Assembly (NCBI GenBank): GCA_015056365.1
Contig: SVGM01000004.1
Location: 62,001 to 126,000 of the forward strand
Reading direction: 5' to 3'
DNA length: 64,000 nucleotides
Source of the DNA: Clostridiales bacterium
GTDB lineage: Bacteria; Bacillota; Clostridia; Christensenellales; Aristaeellaceae
Shown here one piece after another: positions 1-8,996 of the stretch; the first letter of the stretch is position 1, and every line of letters starts with the position of its first letter. Under the pieces are notes generated by a model. It did not search any database. It was given only the letters and a program-made list of their open reading frames with translations, and had not been told where the DNA came from. The translations under genes were made by a program, and so were the position numbers.

Positions 1-741
1 CCCAGAGGGCAGCTGGCAGCCGGGCAGGTGCCCCAGCGCCGTTTCCGGCGGCAGCACCTTGTTCCGAAGCGTCCCGTTTTCTTTCGCTTCCTGCAGTTCC
101 TCCAAAGTAGCCGCCGTTTCCAGCGTAAATACGCCGCTCTGGGTACGCAGCAAAAACCGCATATGGGCCGGACAATGAAGCGCCCGGCCAAGATCATCGC
201 ACAGGGTACGCACATAGAATCCCTTGGAGCAGCGTACATGGAGCAGCGCCCCGTAATTTTTCGTCATACTGGCCACTTCCAGTGAATGTACCGTTACTTC
301 CCGTTCCGGAATATCCACTGTCTGACCCTGTCTGGCCAGCTCATAAAGGCATCTGCCGTTCTGTTTCAGGGCGCTGAACATGGGAGGACGCTGAGTCCCC
401 TTCCCGACGAATCCTTTCACCGCTTCACGAAGGGCGGCCTCATCAGGATACTGCCCGCCGGTCTCGATGACGGTTCCCTGCGCATCCTGCGTATCCGTGG
501 CGGCGCCAAAAGCGATCTCAGCCACATACGCCTTTTCCTTGTCCTGCATGTAATCAAACAGACGGGCGGCCTTTCCTACCATAACCGGCAGAACACCGGC
601 GGCTTCGGGGTCAAGCGTTCCGGCATGACCGACTTTCTCGCCATCCAGCATACGCCGCACCATTCCTACCACATGGGCGGAAGACATTCCCGGCGGCTTC
701 AGCACATTGATAAAGCCGCACAGCGGTTTGGTTTCACTCAT
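1..741 (-). CDS. truB: tRNA pseudouridine(55) synthase TruB (3' end cut by window edge)
   Basis: The product would make pseudouridine 55 in the T-loop of tRNAs. Translating the minus strand from 741 gives MSETKPLCGFINVLKPPGMS, then GHAGTLDPEAAGVLPV, which holds the GTLDP motif with the catalytic aspartate of the family, and later a KGFYVRTL motif. The frame stays open to base 1, so 247 codons are visible and the C-terminus lies outside. Its ATG overlaps the TGA of the upstream nrnA gene by four bases (ATGA), which indicates translational coupling in the rimP-infB operon, the usual place for truB in Bacillota. Confidence 0.95.
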   Translation of the reverse strand, partial: MSETKPLCGFINVLKPPGMSSAHVVGMVRRMLDGEKVGHAGTLDPEAAGVLPVMVGKAARLFDYMQDKEKAYVAEIAFGAATDTQDAQGTVIETGGQYPDEAALREAVKGFVGKGTQRPPMFSALKQNGRCLYELARQGQTVDIPEREVTVHSLEVASMTKNYGALLHVRCSKGFYVRTLCDDLGRALHCPAHMRFLLRTQSGVFTLETAATLEELQEAKENGTLRNKVLPPETALGHLPGCQLPSG

Positions 742-1736
742 CCGTTTCTCTGCGCCTCCAGCGCCGCCGTCATAGCGGCTTCCATCTTCTCCACAGCCTG
801 ATCAATGGGCAGCTTCATGCCGCAGCCCGCTGCCTGCTTATGTCCGCCGCCGCCAAACTGAGCGGCGACCTGATCCACCCGGTAGGGCGCGATAGACCGC
901 AGGCTGAACTTGATGCTGCCATCCGCTTTTTCATGGGCGTAATATGCCATGCAAACATCTTCCAGATCAATCGCATAATCCACCACTCCATCCACATGAT
1001 TGGGGTCGGCATTGGCGCGGCGAATCTTCTCCATGCTGGTCTGCAAGCCGGCGATCTTGCCATTAGCCAGGAGGCGCAGAGTGGGAAGCGTTTCACTCAG
1101 CAGCCGGACAAAGGTTACTTCCTTGGTCCGGAACAAAAGACGGCTGTACTCAGCCAGCTCCAGTCCGGCTTCCATCAGACCTTCCATCATTTCAAAGCAC
1201 TCGGCATTGACGCTCTCGTAGATGAAATTCCCGGTGTCGGTGGACAGCGCGGTATACAGGCACAATGCTGCGTCCTTGCTGATGGGCGTTTCCGAAGCGC
1301 GATACAAACGGTAGATCAGCACCGCCGTCGCCGGCGCCGTGGCGTCGATCCAGTTGACCTCACCAAAGCCCACATTGGTGCCGTGATGATCGATCACCGC
1401 ATGGGATTTTGCAGCATGATAGAGTGCTTCGCAAGCGCCCATACGATCGGAGCAGCTCACGTCAACGGCTATGGCAAGGGTGTTCTCATCAACCCGGGCA
1501 TGATCAGGAGAGACAAACAACTCCCAGCACGGCAAAAACTGCAGCTGACGGGGAACCGTTCCATCCAGAACAGCGGTCACCTGCTTGTCCATGCCTTTGA
1601 GCAGCATTGCCAGCGCCAATACGCTGCCAAGTGCGTCGCCATCCGGTGCGATATGTGGAAACAGCAAGATGCTGTCCGCCGCATTCACGGCAGACAGCAA
1701 CGCTTGTATGGTTTCAGGATTCTTGTTCTTCCTCAT
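738..1736 (-). CDS. nrnA: Bifunctional oligoribonuclease/PAP phosphatase NrnA (DHH family)
   Basis: DHH/DHHA1 phosphoesterase of 332 residues that degrades nano-RNAs and 3'-phosphoadenosine 5'-phosphate. The sequence shows an N-terminal HIAPDGDALGS motif, the signature VIDHHGTN, and the C-terminal DHHA1 glycine motif GGGGHKQAAGC. I chose the ATG at 1736 (MRKNKNPETIQ) because a GGAGG lies 12 bases upstream. Upstream codons in this frame lie inside rbfA and look like shadow sequence. The start overlaps the end of rbfA by 23 bases and the stop overlaps truB by four. The neighbourhood matches the conserved rbfA-nrnA-truB order. Confidence 0.93.
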   Translation of the reverse strand: MRKNKNPETIQALLSAVNAADSILLFPHIAPDGDALGSVLALAMLLKGMDKQVTAVLDGTVPRQLQFLPCWELFVSPDHARVDENTLAIAVDVSCSDRMGACEALYHAAKSHAVIDHHGTNVGFGEVNWIDATAPATAVLIYRLYRASETPISKDAALCLYTALSTDTGNFIYESVNAECFEMMEGLMEAGLELAEYSRLLFRTKEVTFVRLLSETLPTLRLLANGKIAGLQTSMEKIRRANADPNHVDGVVDYAIDLEDVCMAYYAHEKADGSIKFSLRSIAPYRVDQVAAQFGGGGHKQAAGCGMKLPIDQAVEKMEAAMTAALEAQRNG

Positions 1737-2091
1737 TGGCTTCATCATCCTCCGCATGCACCTGTTTGAGTACCGACGCAATATGGATGCCATACGCGAT
1801 ATTCTGATCCAGTTCGAAGAGCAATTCGGGCGCATAGCGAATGATCATGCTGTGCCCCAGTTCCCGGCGAATATAACCTGCCGCTTTTTTCAAAGCGTCC
1901 AGCATGGGCTTGCGGTTTTCTTCCTCCAGGATGCTGACGTAAATCTTCGCATAGCGGAGATCGCGCGTCACATCGGCACGGGTGATGCTGAACGTACCGC
2001 GAACGCGGGGATCGGAAAGATCCTCACGGACGATCCGATCCACTTCGCGGCGTACCTGTTCGCTGATGCGGTCAATACGTTGATAGCTCAT
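1714..2091 (-). CDS. rbfA: 30S ribosome-binding factor A
   Basis: Small KH-fold protein (125 residues) that binds immature 30S subunits during 16S rRNA maturation. The body is typical: SYQRIDRISEQVRREVDRIV, then DPRVRGTFSITRADVTRDLRYAKIYVS. The C-terminus is a short acidic tail (AEDDEANEEEQES). Its ATG directly abuts the infB stop codon, with no spacer between 2091 and 2092, so translation is probably coupled to infB. Confidence 0.95.
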   Translation of the reverse strand: MSYQRIDRISEQVRREVDRIVREDLSDPRVRGTFSITRADVTRDLRYAKIYVSILEEENRKPMLDALKKAAGYIRRELGHSMIIRYAPELLFELDQNIAYGIHIASVLKQVHAEDDEANEEEQES

Positions 2092-5000
2092 TTAGCGTTC
2101 AATTTCCTCCATGATAAAGCATTCTACGATATCGCCTTCCTTGATATCGTTGAAGCTGTCGAAGCTGACGCCGCACTCGTAGCCGGAGGCCACTTCCTTG
2201 GCGTCGTCCTTAAAGCGCTTGAGGCTGCTCAGCTTGCCTTCGAACACCACGATATTGTCGCGGAGCAGGCGAACCTGAGCGTTACGCTGCAGCTTACCAT
2301 CCTGCACATAGCAGCCGGCGACGGTACCGGCGCCAGTGATACGGAAGGTATTGCGAACCTCGGCATGACCCAGCAGCACTTCTTTGTACTCGGGAGCCAG
2401 CAGGCCCTTCATCGCCTTCTCGATATCCTCGATGGCCTGATAGATGACGCGGTAGAGACGGATATCCACACCGTCATGCTCCGCCGTTTCGCGTGCGGTG
2501 TTGTCAGGACGGATGTTGAAGCCGATGATGATGGCGTCGAAAGCAGAGGCCAGGTTCACGTCGTCCTTGGTGACGGCGCCCACAGCGCTATGCAGCACGC
2601 GGACGCGGACTTCGTCGTTGGACAGCTTCTCCAGCGCCTGCTTCACAGCCTCCACACTGCCCTGCACGTCAGCCTTGACGATCAGGTTCAGCGTGGTCAT
2701 CTTGTTCTGATCCATGCGGCTGAACAGGTTATCCAGAGACACCTTGCTGGTGGCGGCCACGCGGGCTGCCTTGAGTTTGTTGCGGCGCTCTTCAACAACC
2801 TGACGGCCCAGACGATCGTCTTCCACAGCCATCATTTCATCGCCGGCGCTGGGAACGTCAGTGAAACCGGCAATTTCCACAGGCATGGAGGGACCGGCTT
2901 CCTTCACGCGCTCGCCCTTATCGTTGACCATGGCACGTACACGGCCGGCAGCCATACCGGCAACGATGTTGTCGCCCACATGGAGGGTACCATTCTGCAG
3001 CAGAACGGTGGCAACGGGGCCGCGCGCCTTATCCAGCTTGGCTTCCACAACAATACCCTTGGCCATGCGGTTGGGGTTGGCGCGGAGCTGACACATATCG
3101 GCCTGCAGAAGGATCATCTCCAGCAGATTATCCACGCCCATGCCGGTATGGGCGCTGACGGGCACCATGATGGTGTCGCCGCCCCACTCTTCGGGCACCA
3201 GCTCGTGAGCGGTCAGGTCTTGCTTAATGCGCTCGGGGTTGGCAGATTCCTTATCCATCTTGTTGATGGCAACGATGATCGGCACCTCGGCAGCCTTGGC
3301 ATGGTTGATGGCTTCCACGGTCTGGGGCATAACGCCGTCGTCGGCAGCGACAACCAGTACGGCGATGTCCGTAGACTGGGCGCCGCGCTTACGCATGGCG
3401 GTGAAGGCCTCGTGACCGGGGGTATCCAGGAAGGTAATGATCTGGTCGTTTACAGTAACGGTGTAAGCGCCGATGTGCTGGGTGATGCCGCCGGCTTCGC
3501 CCGCAGTAACGTGAGCGTTGCGGATGTAGTCCAGCAGGGAGGTCTTACCATGGTCAACGTGGCCCATGATGGTGACCACCGGCGGACGGGGCAGCAGATC
3601 CTCTTCAGCGTCTTCGAAGTCGGTTTCCGCAAGATTGTCCTCAGCGGTCTTATCCAGCTTCTGCTCAAGGGTAACGCCGAAATCGCTGCACACCAGGCTA
3701 GCGGTGTCAAAATCCAGCTCGCTGTTGATGTTGGCCATCACGCCAAGGAGCAGCAGCTTCTTGAGGATTTCGCCGGCAGGCTTACCAATGCGTTCGGTCA
3801 GATCCTTAACGGTGATGGTTTCGGCCGTCATCACAGCTTCCGTGATGGTGATGGGCGCCATGAGCTGCTGAGCGCTGGGCTTCTTGGCGCGGGCACGACG
3901 GCCGCCGCGGATCACTTCGTCGTCCATGCCATGATAGGTTTCGCGGGCAAGCTGCTTACGATTCTTGGCAACGCGCTCCGGATCATGCTGACGGACGTAA
4001 TTCTTCTTGTTGGGATCGTAGTTGCTGACGCGCTCCTTTTCCATTGCGGGCGCAAGGTCTACAGGCTTGGGACGACCGCCGCCCATAGGAGGACGACCGG
4101 CGCCGCCGGCAGGACGGCCAAAATTGCCGCCGGCAGGACGGGGCGCACCCTGACCCTGTGCATTGGCAGGACGGCCATAGGGACCCTGCTGTCCCTGCGG
4201 ATTAGCGGGACGGCCATAAGGGCCCTGAGGATTGGCGGGGCGGCCGTAGGGGCCCTGCGGATTGGCAGGACGGCCATAGGGACCCTGCTGTCCCTGCGGA
4301 TTAGCGGGACGGCCATAGGGACCCTGCGGATTAGCGGGGCGGCCGTAGGGGCCCTGCGGGTTGGCAGGACGGCCATAGGGACCCTGCTGTCCCTGCGGAT
4401 TGGCGGGACGGCCATAGGGGCCCTGGGGATTGGCAGGACGGCCATAGGGACCCTGCTGTCCCTGCGGATTGGCGGGACGGCCATAGGGGCCCTGCGGATT
4501 GGCAGGACGGGGTGCTCCACCCTGAACAGGTCGGGCATTCTGGCCAGCGGGGCGGGGCTGCTGCACAGGCTTGGCAGCCTGAGGCTTCTCGGCAGCAGGC
4601 TTTTCTGCAGCGGGCTTAGCTTCGACGGGCTTTTCCGCAGCAGCCGGCTTGGTTTCAGCGGCGGGCTTGGCCTGCGCAGGCTGAGTCGTTTCAGCTGCAG
4701 GCTTTTCTGCCTTGGGCGCAGTCTCTGCTTTCACAGGCTTGGACTCAACCTTAGGCTCGACCTTTGCTTCCACCTTGACTTCCTCCTTGGGCGTTTCCTT
4801 GGGCTCGGCCTTGACTTCCGTCTTGGGCTCGGCCTTAGGCGCCTCTTTGGTTACTTCGGGCTCATCGTTATCAGGCATGGTAAACGCCTTGGTATGCTGG
4901 CGGGCCAAGCGCTCCTCTTCGGCCTGCTTTTCTTCAGCGCGATGCTGCTCCTGCTCACGCAGATACTGGGCTTCCAGCTTACGGGCTGCCTGCACCAGAT

Positions 5001-5097
5001 CGTTTGCATTCTTGCGCATGGCAGACACATGATTCAGCGCCGCTTCCGCGCCGGTGAGAAGCTCTTTCGTCGCATCCCTGAGTTTAACTTTCGTCAT
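2092..5097 (-). CDS. infB: Translation initiation factor IF-2
   Basis: GTPase of 1001 residues that brings initiator fMet-tRNA to the 30S subunit. The N-terminal third is charged and low in complexity (E/K-rich helix, then KPAAE/KPV-rich stretch), followed by tandem [10 protein letters not shown] repeats at about residues 192-312. An IF2_N module follows near 415-470, then the GTPase with G1 GHVDHGKTS near residue 511, DTPGHE and NKMD. Domains II, III and IV follow and the protein ends EEIER. A GGGGGTG ribosome site precedes the ATG. The length is at the upper end for the family because of the repeat block. Confidence 0.97.
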   Translation of the reverse strand: MTKVKLRDATKELLTGAEAALNHVSAMRKNANDLVQAARKLEAQYLREQEQHRAEEKQAEEERLARQHTKAFTMPDNDEPEVTKEAPKAEPKTEVKAEPKETPKEEVKVEAKVEPKVESKPVKAETAPKAEKPAAETTQPAQAKPAAETKPAAAEKPVEAKPAAEKPAAEKPQAAKPVQQPRPAGQNARPVQGGAPRPANPQGPYGRPANPQGQQGPYGRPANPQGPYGRPANPQGQQGPYGRPANPQGPYGRPANPQGPYGRPANPQGQQGPYGRPANPQGPYGRPANPQGPYGRPANPQGQQGPYGRPANAQGQGAPRPAGGNFGRPAGGAGRPPMGGGRPKPVDLAPAMEKERVSNYDPNKKNYVRQHDPERVAKNRKQLARETYHGMDDEVIRGGRRARAKKPSAQQLMAPITITEAVMTAETITVKDLTERIGKPAGEILKKLLLLGVMANINSELDFDTASLVCSDFGVTLEQKLDKTAEDNLAETDFEDAEEDLLPRPPVVTIMGHVDHGKTSLLDYIRNAHVTAGEAGGITQHIGAYTVTVNDQIITFLDTPGHEAFTAMRKRGAQSTDIAVLVVAADDGVMPQTVEAINHAKAAEVPIIVAINKMDKESANPERIKQDLTAHELVPEEWGGDTIMVPVSAHTGMGVDNLLEMILLQADMCQLRANPNRMAKGIVVEAKLDKARGPVATVLLQNGTLHVGDNIVAGMAAGRVRAMVNDKGERVKEAGPSMPVEIAGFTDVPSAGDEMMAVEDDRLGRQVVEERRNKLKAARVAATSKVSLDNLFSRMDQNKMTTLNLIVKADVQGSVEAVKQALEKLSNDEVRVRVLHSAVGAVTKDDVNLASAFDAIIIGFNIRPDNTARETAEHDGVDIRLYRVIYQAIEDIEKAMKGLLAPEYKEVLLGHAEVRNTFRITGAGTVAGCYVQDGKLQRNAQVRLLRDNIVVFEGKLSSLKRFKDDAKEVASGYECGVSFDSFNDIKEGDIVECFIMEEIER
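4160..4520. repeat. In-frame tandem repeats in infB ([10 protein letters not shown] / QQG units)
   Basis: About a dozen imperfect 30-39 base repeats encode [10 protein letters not shown], alternately with and without an inserted QQG. The units differ by synonymous changes (ggcggg/ggcagg, ggccct/ggaccc), so they are not very recent copies. They sit in the flexible linker before the conserved IF2_N domain and are expected to be disordered and positively charged. Confidence 0.9.
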
Positions 5098-5143
5098 GAA
5101 ACGCTTGCACCCCCGAATAATTTCGCAAAGTATTTTTGGCTAT

Positions 5144-5467
5144 TTACAGCCGAGGTTCTTCTTTTAGCAAGGCCAACAATTTATTGGCCATTCCGCCTGT
5201 TTTCAGGCAGATCACCATGCGCCCCTGCTTGCCGATGGCATGTCCCAGCGCGCCGTCGCTGACGCTGTACAAAGGGGTATCATGGCTATGACAGGCGTCG
5301 GTCACACGCTTGCGGGTGTTTTCCGAGGCGCCCAGATCCATCAGTACGATGGCGGCCCCATCGCTGCGGATCGTGTCCACGCATGCTTCCTGACCGCTGA
5401 TCAGCTGCCCTGCTCTCATGCACAATCCCAGAAAACCCGTCACTTTTCCTTCTGTTTCGGCATTCAT
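5144..5467 (-). CDS. ylxQ: L7Ae/L30e-family RNA-binding protein YlxQ
   Basis: Small protein of 107 residues related to ribosomal protein L7Ae, which binds kink-turn RNAs. It shows the family core GKVTGFLGLCMRAGQLISGQ and a C-terminal LYSVSDGALGHAIGKQGRM segment. The ATG overlaps the rnpM stop by four bases. The position between rnpM and infB is the standard one in Bacillota. The precise cellular role of this paralogue is not settled. Confidence 0.9.
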   Translation of the reverse strand: MNAETEGKVTGFLGLCMRAGQLISGQEACVDTIRSDGAAIVLMDLGASENTRKRVTDACHSHDTPLYSVSDGALGHAIGKQGRMVICLKTGGMANKLLALLKEEPRL

Positions 5468-5760
5468 ACGGTTTTCTCCTGTGCTGACAGCAATTGCTGC
5501 ATGGTTTCTCTCAGGCTCTGCTCTACTTCAGGCGTGAGCCCTACTTCCAGCTGACGGGACAGATGCCCGTGTTTCAGCGCGGAGCCCAGGCATTCCGCCC
5601 GATAGCAACAGTATGCGCCGCGGCCGGCTTTTTTGCCGGTCTCATCCAGGCTTACGATCCCTTCCGGCGAACGAACAACCCGGAGCAGTTCCTTCTTGGG
5701 CTTCATCTCGCGGCATCCGACGCACATACGCATCGGTATTTTGCGCGGTTTGGCGGGCAT
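5464..5760 (-). CDS. rnpM: RNase P modulator RnpM (YlxR family, DUF448)
   Basis: Protein of 98 residues. It carries the YlxR signature [20 protein letters not shown], then [11 protein letters not shown] and a second cysteine motif (YRAECL), as expected for the DUF448 fold. Members of this family bind the RNase P RNA and tune its activity. I chose the ATG at 5760 because AAGGAG lies eight bases upstream; the GTG codons at 5769 and 5766 would sit on that site. It lies between nusA and ylxQ. Confidence 0.92.
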   Translation of the reverse strand: MPAKPRKIPMRMCVGCREMKPKKELLRVVRSPEGIVSLDETGKKAGRGAYCCYRAECLGSALKHGHLSRQLEVGLTPEVEQSLRETMQQLLSAQEKTV

Positions 5761-5783
5761 GTCCACCACTCCTTGTTCTCAGA

Positions 5784-7031
5784 TCAGAGCGTATCGTCGT
5801 CCTCGCCAGAGGAGAAATCCATGTCTCTCAGCTCTGGCAGGTTGAACTCGGTATCGCCCTGCTGATCGTTCATATTTTCGTAGAACACCTGATAGCCCTG
5901 GGGTTCCTGCTCCATCTCTTCCATAGGCATATCAAACATTTCTGCAGCCTGACTCTGGCTCTTGATATCGATGCGCCAGCCGGTCAGCTTGGCGGCGAGG
6001 CGGGCATTCTGGCCTTCCTTGCCGATGGCGAGACTCAGCTGATTGTCCGGCACCACCACGCGGCAGGCCTTCTCGTTCTCTGCCACAAACACGCTCAGCA
6101 CGTGAGCGGGGTTGAGGGCGTTGGCGATGAACTCGGCAGGATCGGCAGACCACTTGATGATGTCGATCTTTTCGTTCTTCAGCTCGTTCACCACGCGCTC
6201 CACGCGGTTGCCGCGGGGGCCGACACAGGCGCCAACGGGGTCGATGGAAACCTCGGTGGAATGAACCGCCATCTTGGTGCGGCTGCCGGCTTCACGGGCG
6301 ATGGACTTGATCTGCACGATACCGGAAGCGATCTCGGGCACTTCCATCTCAAACAGACGCTTCACCAGGCCGGAGTGCATACGGCTGACGCGTACCTGGG
6401 GACCACGGAGCATTTCGCGGCCGGTGCGGTTGACCGACAGGACGTACACCTTGATATGGTCATCGATATGATACTCTTCGCCGGGCACAAACTCGCTGGG
6501 TTCCATGATGCCCTCGGTGCGGCCCACGTCCACGATCACGCCACGGGGCTCCACGCGCTGCACGATGGCGGTGAGGATTTCGTTTTCCTTCTCGGAGAAC
6601 TCATCATAGATCTTGCCCTGCTCAGCTTCACGGATGCGCTGCATAATGACCTGCTTGGCGGTCTGGGCAGCAGTGCGCAGGAAGCCGTTAGGGGTCACTT
6701 CAATCTCGGCGATATCGCCCATGCGATAGTCGGAGCGGATCTTCAGCGCGTCCTCCAGGGTGAGCTGATTGGCGGTATCTTCCACTTCTTCGACGATGGT
6801 TTTGCGAGCATAGACATGCGCATCACCGGTCTTGCGGTCGAGGTTGACCGACAGATTGGTGGGAGCGACCTCGTCACGGGCCACGTTCTTCTTATAGGCA
6901 GCTTTCAGCGCTTCTTCAATAGCGCCAAAAAGCATCTCTTCCTTGATGTTTTTTTCTGAAGCAAGCGCCTTTACTGCTTCGATAATCGCAGCGTTGCCGC
7001 TGGGCTGCTGGGTTTTCTTGGTGGTTCTCAT
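5784..7031 (-). CDS. nusA: Transcription termination/antitermination protein NusA
   Basis: RNA polymerase-associated factor of 415 residues. The layout is the N-terminal polymerase-binding domain (about 1-130), an S1 domain with [21 protein letters not shown], then two KH domains; the first contains [14 protein letters not shown] and the second [20 protein letters not shown]. The C-terminal tail is acidic and lacks the AR repeats of enterobacteria, as is normal in Bacillota. It is the second gene of the rimP operon. Confidence 0.97.
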   Translation of the reverse strand: MRTTKKTQQPSGNAAIIEAVKALASEKNIKEEMLFGAIEEALKAAYKKNVARDEVAPTNLSVNLDRKTGDAHVYARKTIVEEVEDTANQLTLEDALKIRSDYRMGDIAEIEVTPNGFLRTAAQTAKQVIMQRIREAEQGKIYDEFSEKENEILTAIVQRVEPRGVIVDVGRTEGIMEPSEFVPGEEYHIDDHIKVYVLSVNRTGREMLRGPQVRVSRMHSGLVKRLFEMEVPEIASGIVQIKSIAREAGSRTKMAVHSTEVSIDPVGACVGPRGNRVERVVNELKNEKIDIIKWSADPAEFIANALNPAHVLSVFVAENEKACRVVVPDNQLSLAIGKEGQNARLAAKLTGWRIDIKSQSQAAEMFDMPMEEMEQEPQGYQVFYENMNDQQGDTEFNLPELRDMDFSSGEDDDTL

Positions 7032-7061
7032 GTCCGATCTACCTGCCTTCTCAATCCACTA

Positions 7062-7604
7062 TTATTCAAATTCCATATCGGAAAAAGTGCTGTCGTCCAG
7101 CGTGGCGTCCTCGCTGAAGTCCTCGTCTTCCAGAATGATCACCGGCTTGATGATCGCCACAGCCTTGCGTTCAAACGACAGGCTGCGTTGGTCAGCTGTT
7201 TCGATGGTGACGCTGGCGTCATCCATCATGCGCAGATAACCCTGATGCAGCTTGCTGCCCTCCTGAGGGGCGAAAAGCTTTACTTCGACCAAAGCATCGC
7301 GGTTCTTTTCAAAATCCCGAAGGGTCTTGATGGGACGATCCAATCCGGGACTGGAGACCTCCAAAAAGTCGTAGTCCACATCCTCTACCAAAGGCTGGAG
7401 CTGCTTGTGAAAGCGCTCGCAGTCATCCAGGGAAAGGCCGCCTTCCTTGTCCACATAAACACAAAGGCATTTGCCGCGGCTTTCCTTTTGCAGCACCACT
7501 TCAACCAGTTCCAGCGCAAGAGCATCGGCGACCTTCGCCGCTCTTTCCTCCACCGCGTGCACAGACGCAGCCTTCGCGCTGCCAGCATTTCCTTTCTTTG
7601 CCAT
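7062..7604 (-). CDS. rimP: Ribosome maturation factor RimP
   Basis: Factor for 30S subunit maturation, 180 residues. The core reads LALELVEVVLQKESRGKCLC, then YDFLEVSSPGLDRPIKTLRDF, which is the family hallmark (EVSSPGLDRPL). The N-terminus is extended with MAKKGNAGSAKAAS and the C-terminus is acidic. The ATG has AAAGGAG six bases upstream. It is the first gene of the operon and is preceded by a strong promoter and a roughly 245-base leader. Confidence 0.94.
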   Translation of the reverse strand: MAKKGNAGSAKAASVHAVEERAAKVADALALELVEVVLQKESRGKCLCVYVDKEGGLSLDDCERFHKQLQPLVEDVDYDFLEVSSPGLDRPIKTLRDFEKNRDALVEVKLFAPQEGSKLHQGYLRMMDDASVTIETADQRSLSFERKAVAIIKPVIILEDEDFSEDATLDDSTFSDMEFE

Positions 7605-7850
7605 CGCGTACTCCTTTGCTTATGCCCGAAGGAAAACGGCAATCAAAAAGAGTGGTACAATATCGCCATGAGCTTCCGTTACCCGCCTTTGGCTGTCGCC
7701 AAAAGACAGCTGCGCATCCCGCAGGAGGCAACTGTTGCGTACCGAAGCGTACGCGGCAAGCGAGGGAAGCAAGCGATATCCACTCTTTCGATAAACCCTT
7801 CTTTCTATGTGGGCGAAAATGTAAACAGAAACCATCCGCACTTCTGCGGA
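7605..7850 (-). other. Structured 5' leader of the rimP-nusA-infB operon
   Basis: This 246-base stretch separates the predicted transcription start near 7850 from rimP. It holds no convincing gene. On the minus strand it shows a very 5'-terminal hairpin (CCGCA-GAAG-TGCGG, 7836-7849), then GCGTAC-GCTTCG-GTACGC and CTGTC-TTTTGGC-GACAG. No U-rich terminator is visible. It may be an autoregulatory leader, but that is inference. Confidence 0.5.
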
Positions 7851-7857
7851 CATGGGC

Positions 7858-7886
7858 AGTATACCACATTGTTTTGGGAAATACAA
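7858..7886 (-). promoter_or_regulatory. Sigma-A type promoter of the rimP operon
   Basis: Minus strand TTGTAT (7881-7886), a 17-base spacer and TATACT (7858-7863). Both boxes are near consensus and the site points toward rimP. Confidence 0.8.
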
Positions 7887-7979
7887 GCATTTTACGGCAC
7901 TCGAAGAAGAAAAAGTTGCCGAAAAAGCGACGTGTTTCCATGGCATCCTGCTACATTGTGCACAGGGGCGAGCCGCAGG

Positions 7980-8876
7980 TCACAAGTCCTCCAAAAGGCG
8001 CAGGCTTTCTTTGTCCATGAAAGCCGGAGTATACGCGCTGTCGGCGGCTTCCTTTTGTTGCAGATAACCGGGCAGATCCAGCGACAGCATATGATCGCGT
8101 ACTCGAATATATTCCCTTGCCGTAAGCCGCCGGTCAAGCCCTGGCAGATTTACGCCGTTCATGGGGGTATACTGACGCATCAGGCTCACTGGCGTGCCCT
8201 TTGGCAGTTCCTGAGCGATCGTATCCAGAATGTGGATACTCTCCCCTACTCTCAGCGGCAGGATCAAATGCCGTACCAGCGTGCCGGAAAGCATGAGACC
8301 ATCCTCATCATACACCGGCAGTCCCGTCTGTTGACACATCACCTTGATGGCTTCCAGCGTTGCCTCGAAATAATCAGGAGCATCGGCGAGTTGAGCGGCG
8401 GTTTTTTCGCTGGCATACTTGAAATCCGGCAGATAAATATCCACCAGTCCCTTGGCCTGACGGATCATTTTGGTATCCTCATAGCCGCTGGTGTTCCACA
8501 CCACGGGAATTCCCGGTTTGCGGAGGCTCAGCGCTTCCAGGATTACCGGAGCAAAGTGGGTGGGGCTGACCAGATTCAAATTATGCACACCCAACTCCTC
8601 CACCCGCCGGAACAGGACAGACAACTGCTTTGCATTCAGCATACGCCCGTTTTTGCGGTGACTGATGGGCTCATTCTGACAAAACACGCAGCCCAGACTG
8701 CAACCGCTGAAGAATACGGTGCCGCTGCCTTTTGTACCACTGATGCAGGGTTCCTCCCACATATGCGGAGCTGCCCGGGAGACCAGCGGCAGCATGCCCA
8801 TGCCGCAGAAGCCATCGCCGGACTCATCCGTACGAACGGCATTACAGCGTCTGGGGCAGAGATTGCATGTGTACAT
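7980..8876 (-). CDS. Radical SAM protein (pyruvate-formate-lyase-activase-like, COG1313 type)
   Basis: Predicted radical S-adenosylmethionine enzyme of 298 residues. Near the N-terminus it has CNLCPRRC, then at about residues 54-64 the CxxxCxxC cluster motif as CSLGCVFCQNE, followed by a TIM-barrel-like region (LVSPTHFAP, VVWNTSGYE, IYLPDFKYA). This layout matches the PflA-like family whose substrates are mostly unknown. I chose the ATG at 8876 because AAAGGA lies just upstream and the predicted promoter at 8908-8936 would leave earlier codons untranscribed. It is probably monocistronic. The substrate cannot be told from sequence. Confidence 0.85.
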   Translation of the reverse strand: MYTCNLCPRRCNAVRTDESGDGFCGMGMLPLVSRAAPHMWEEPCISGTKGSGTVFFSGCSLGCVFCQNEPISHRKNGRMLNAKQLSVLFRRVEELGVHNLNLVSPTHFAPVILEALSLRKPGIPVVWNTSGYEDTKMIRQAKGLVDIYLPDFKYASEKTAAQLADAPDYFEATLEAIKVMCQQTGLPVYDEDGLMLSGTLVRHLILPLRVGESIHILDTIAQELPKGTPVSLMRQYTPMNGVNLPGLDRRLTAREYIRVRDHMLSLDLPGYLQQKEAADSAYTPAFMDKESLRLLEDL

Positions 8877-8907
8877 ACCGAGTTTCCTTTCGTGATAGAG
8901 TAGGTGC

Positions 8908-8936
8908 AGTGTATCACCAACCCTGATGAATGTCAA
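8908..8936 (-). promoter_or_regulatory. Promoter of the radical SAM gene
   Basis: Minus strand TTGACA (8931-8936), 17-base spacer, TACACT (8908-8913). The -35 box is perfect. The start point would fall near 8900 and gives a leader of about 25 bases, which supports the 8876 start codon. Confidence 0.85.
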
Positions 8937-8942
8937 AGCTAC

Positions 8943-8985
8943 ACAAAAACAACCCGCGAAACAGTGTTGAAGCCGTTCGCGGGTT
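8943..8985 (-). terminator. Terminator of the ABC exporter operon
   Basis: A perfect 10-base inverted repeat (AACCCGCGAA at 8951-8960 with TTCGCGGGTT at 8976-8985) is followed on the minus strand by GTTTTTGTG. It lies 12 bases after the stop of the second transporter gene. Confidence 0.9.
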
Positions 8986-8996
8986 GAGAACTTGGA

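Noticed and set aside
4160-4520. Repeats in infB as a CRISPR array or mobile element
   Set aside because: They are coding repeats inside a single open frame with conserved domains on both sides.
1585-5262. 1225-codon open frame on the plus strand opposite infB
   Set aside because: It is antisense to infB, rbfA and nrnA and its residues are a codon-bias shadow with no domain, no ribosome site and no independent promoter.
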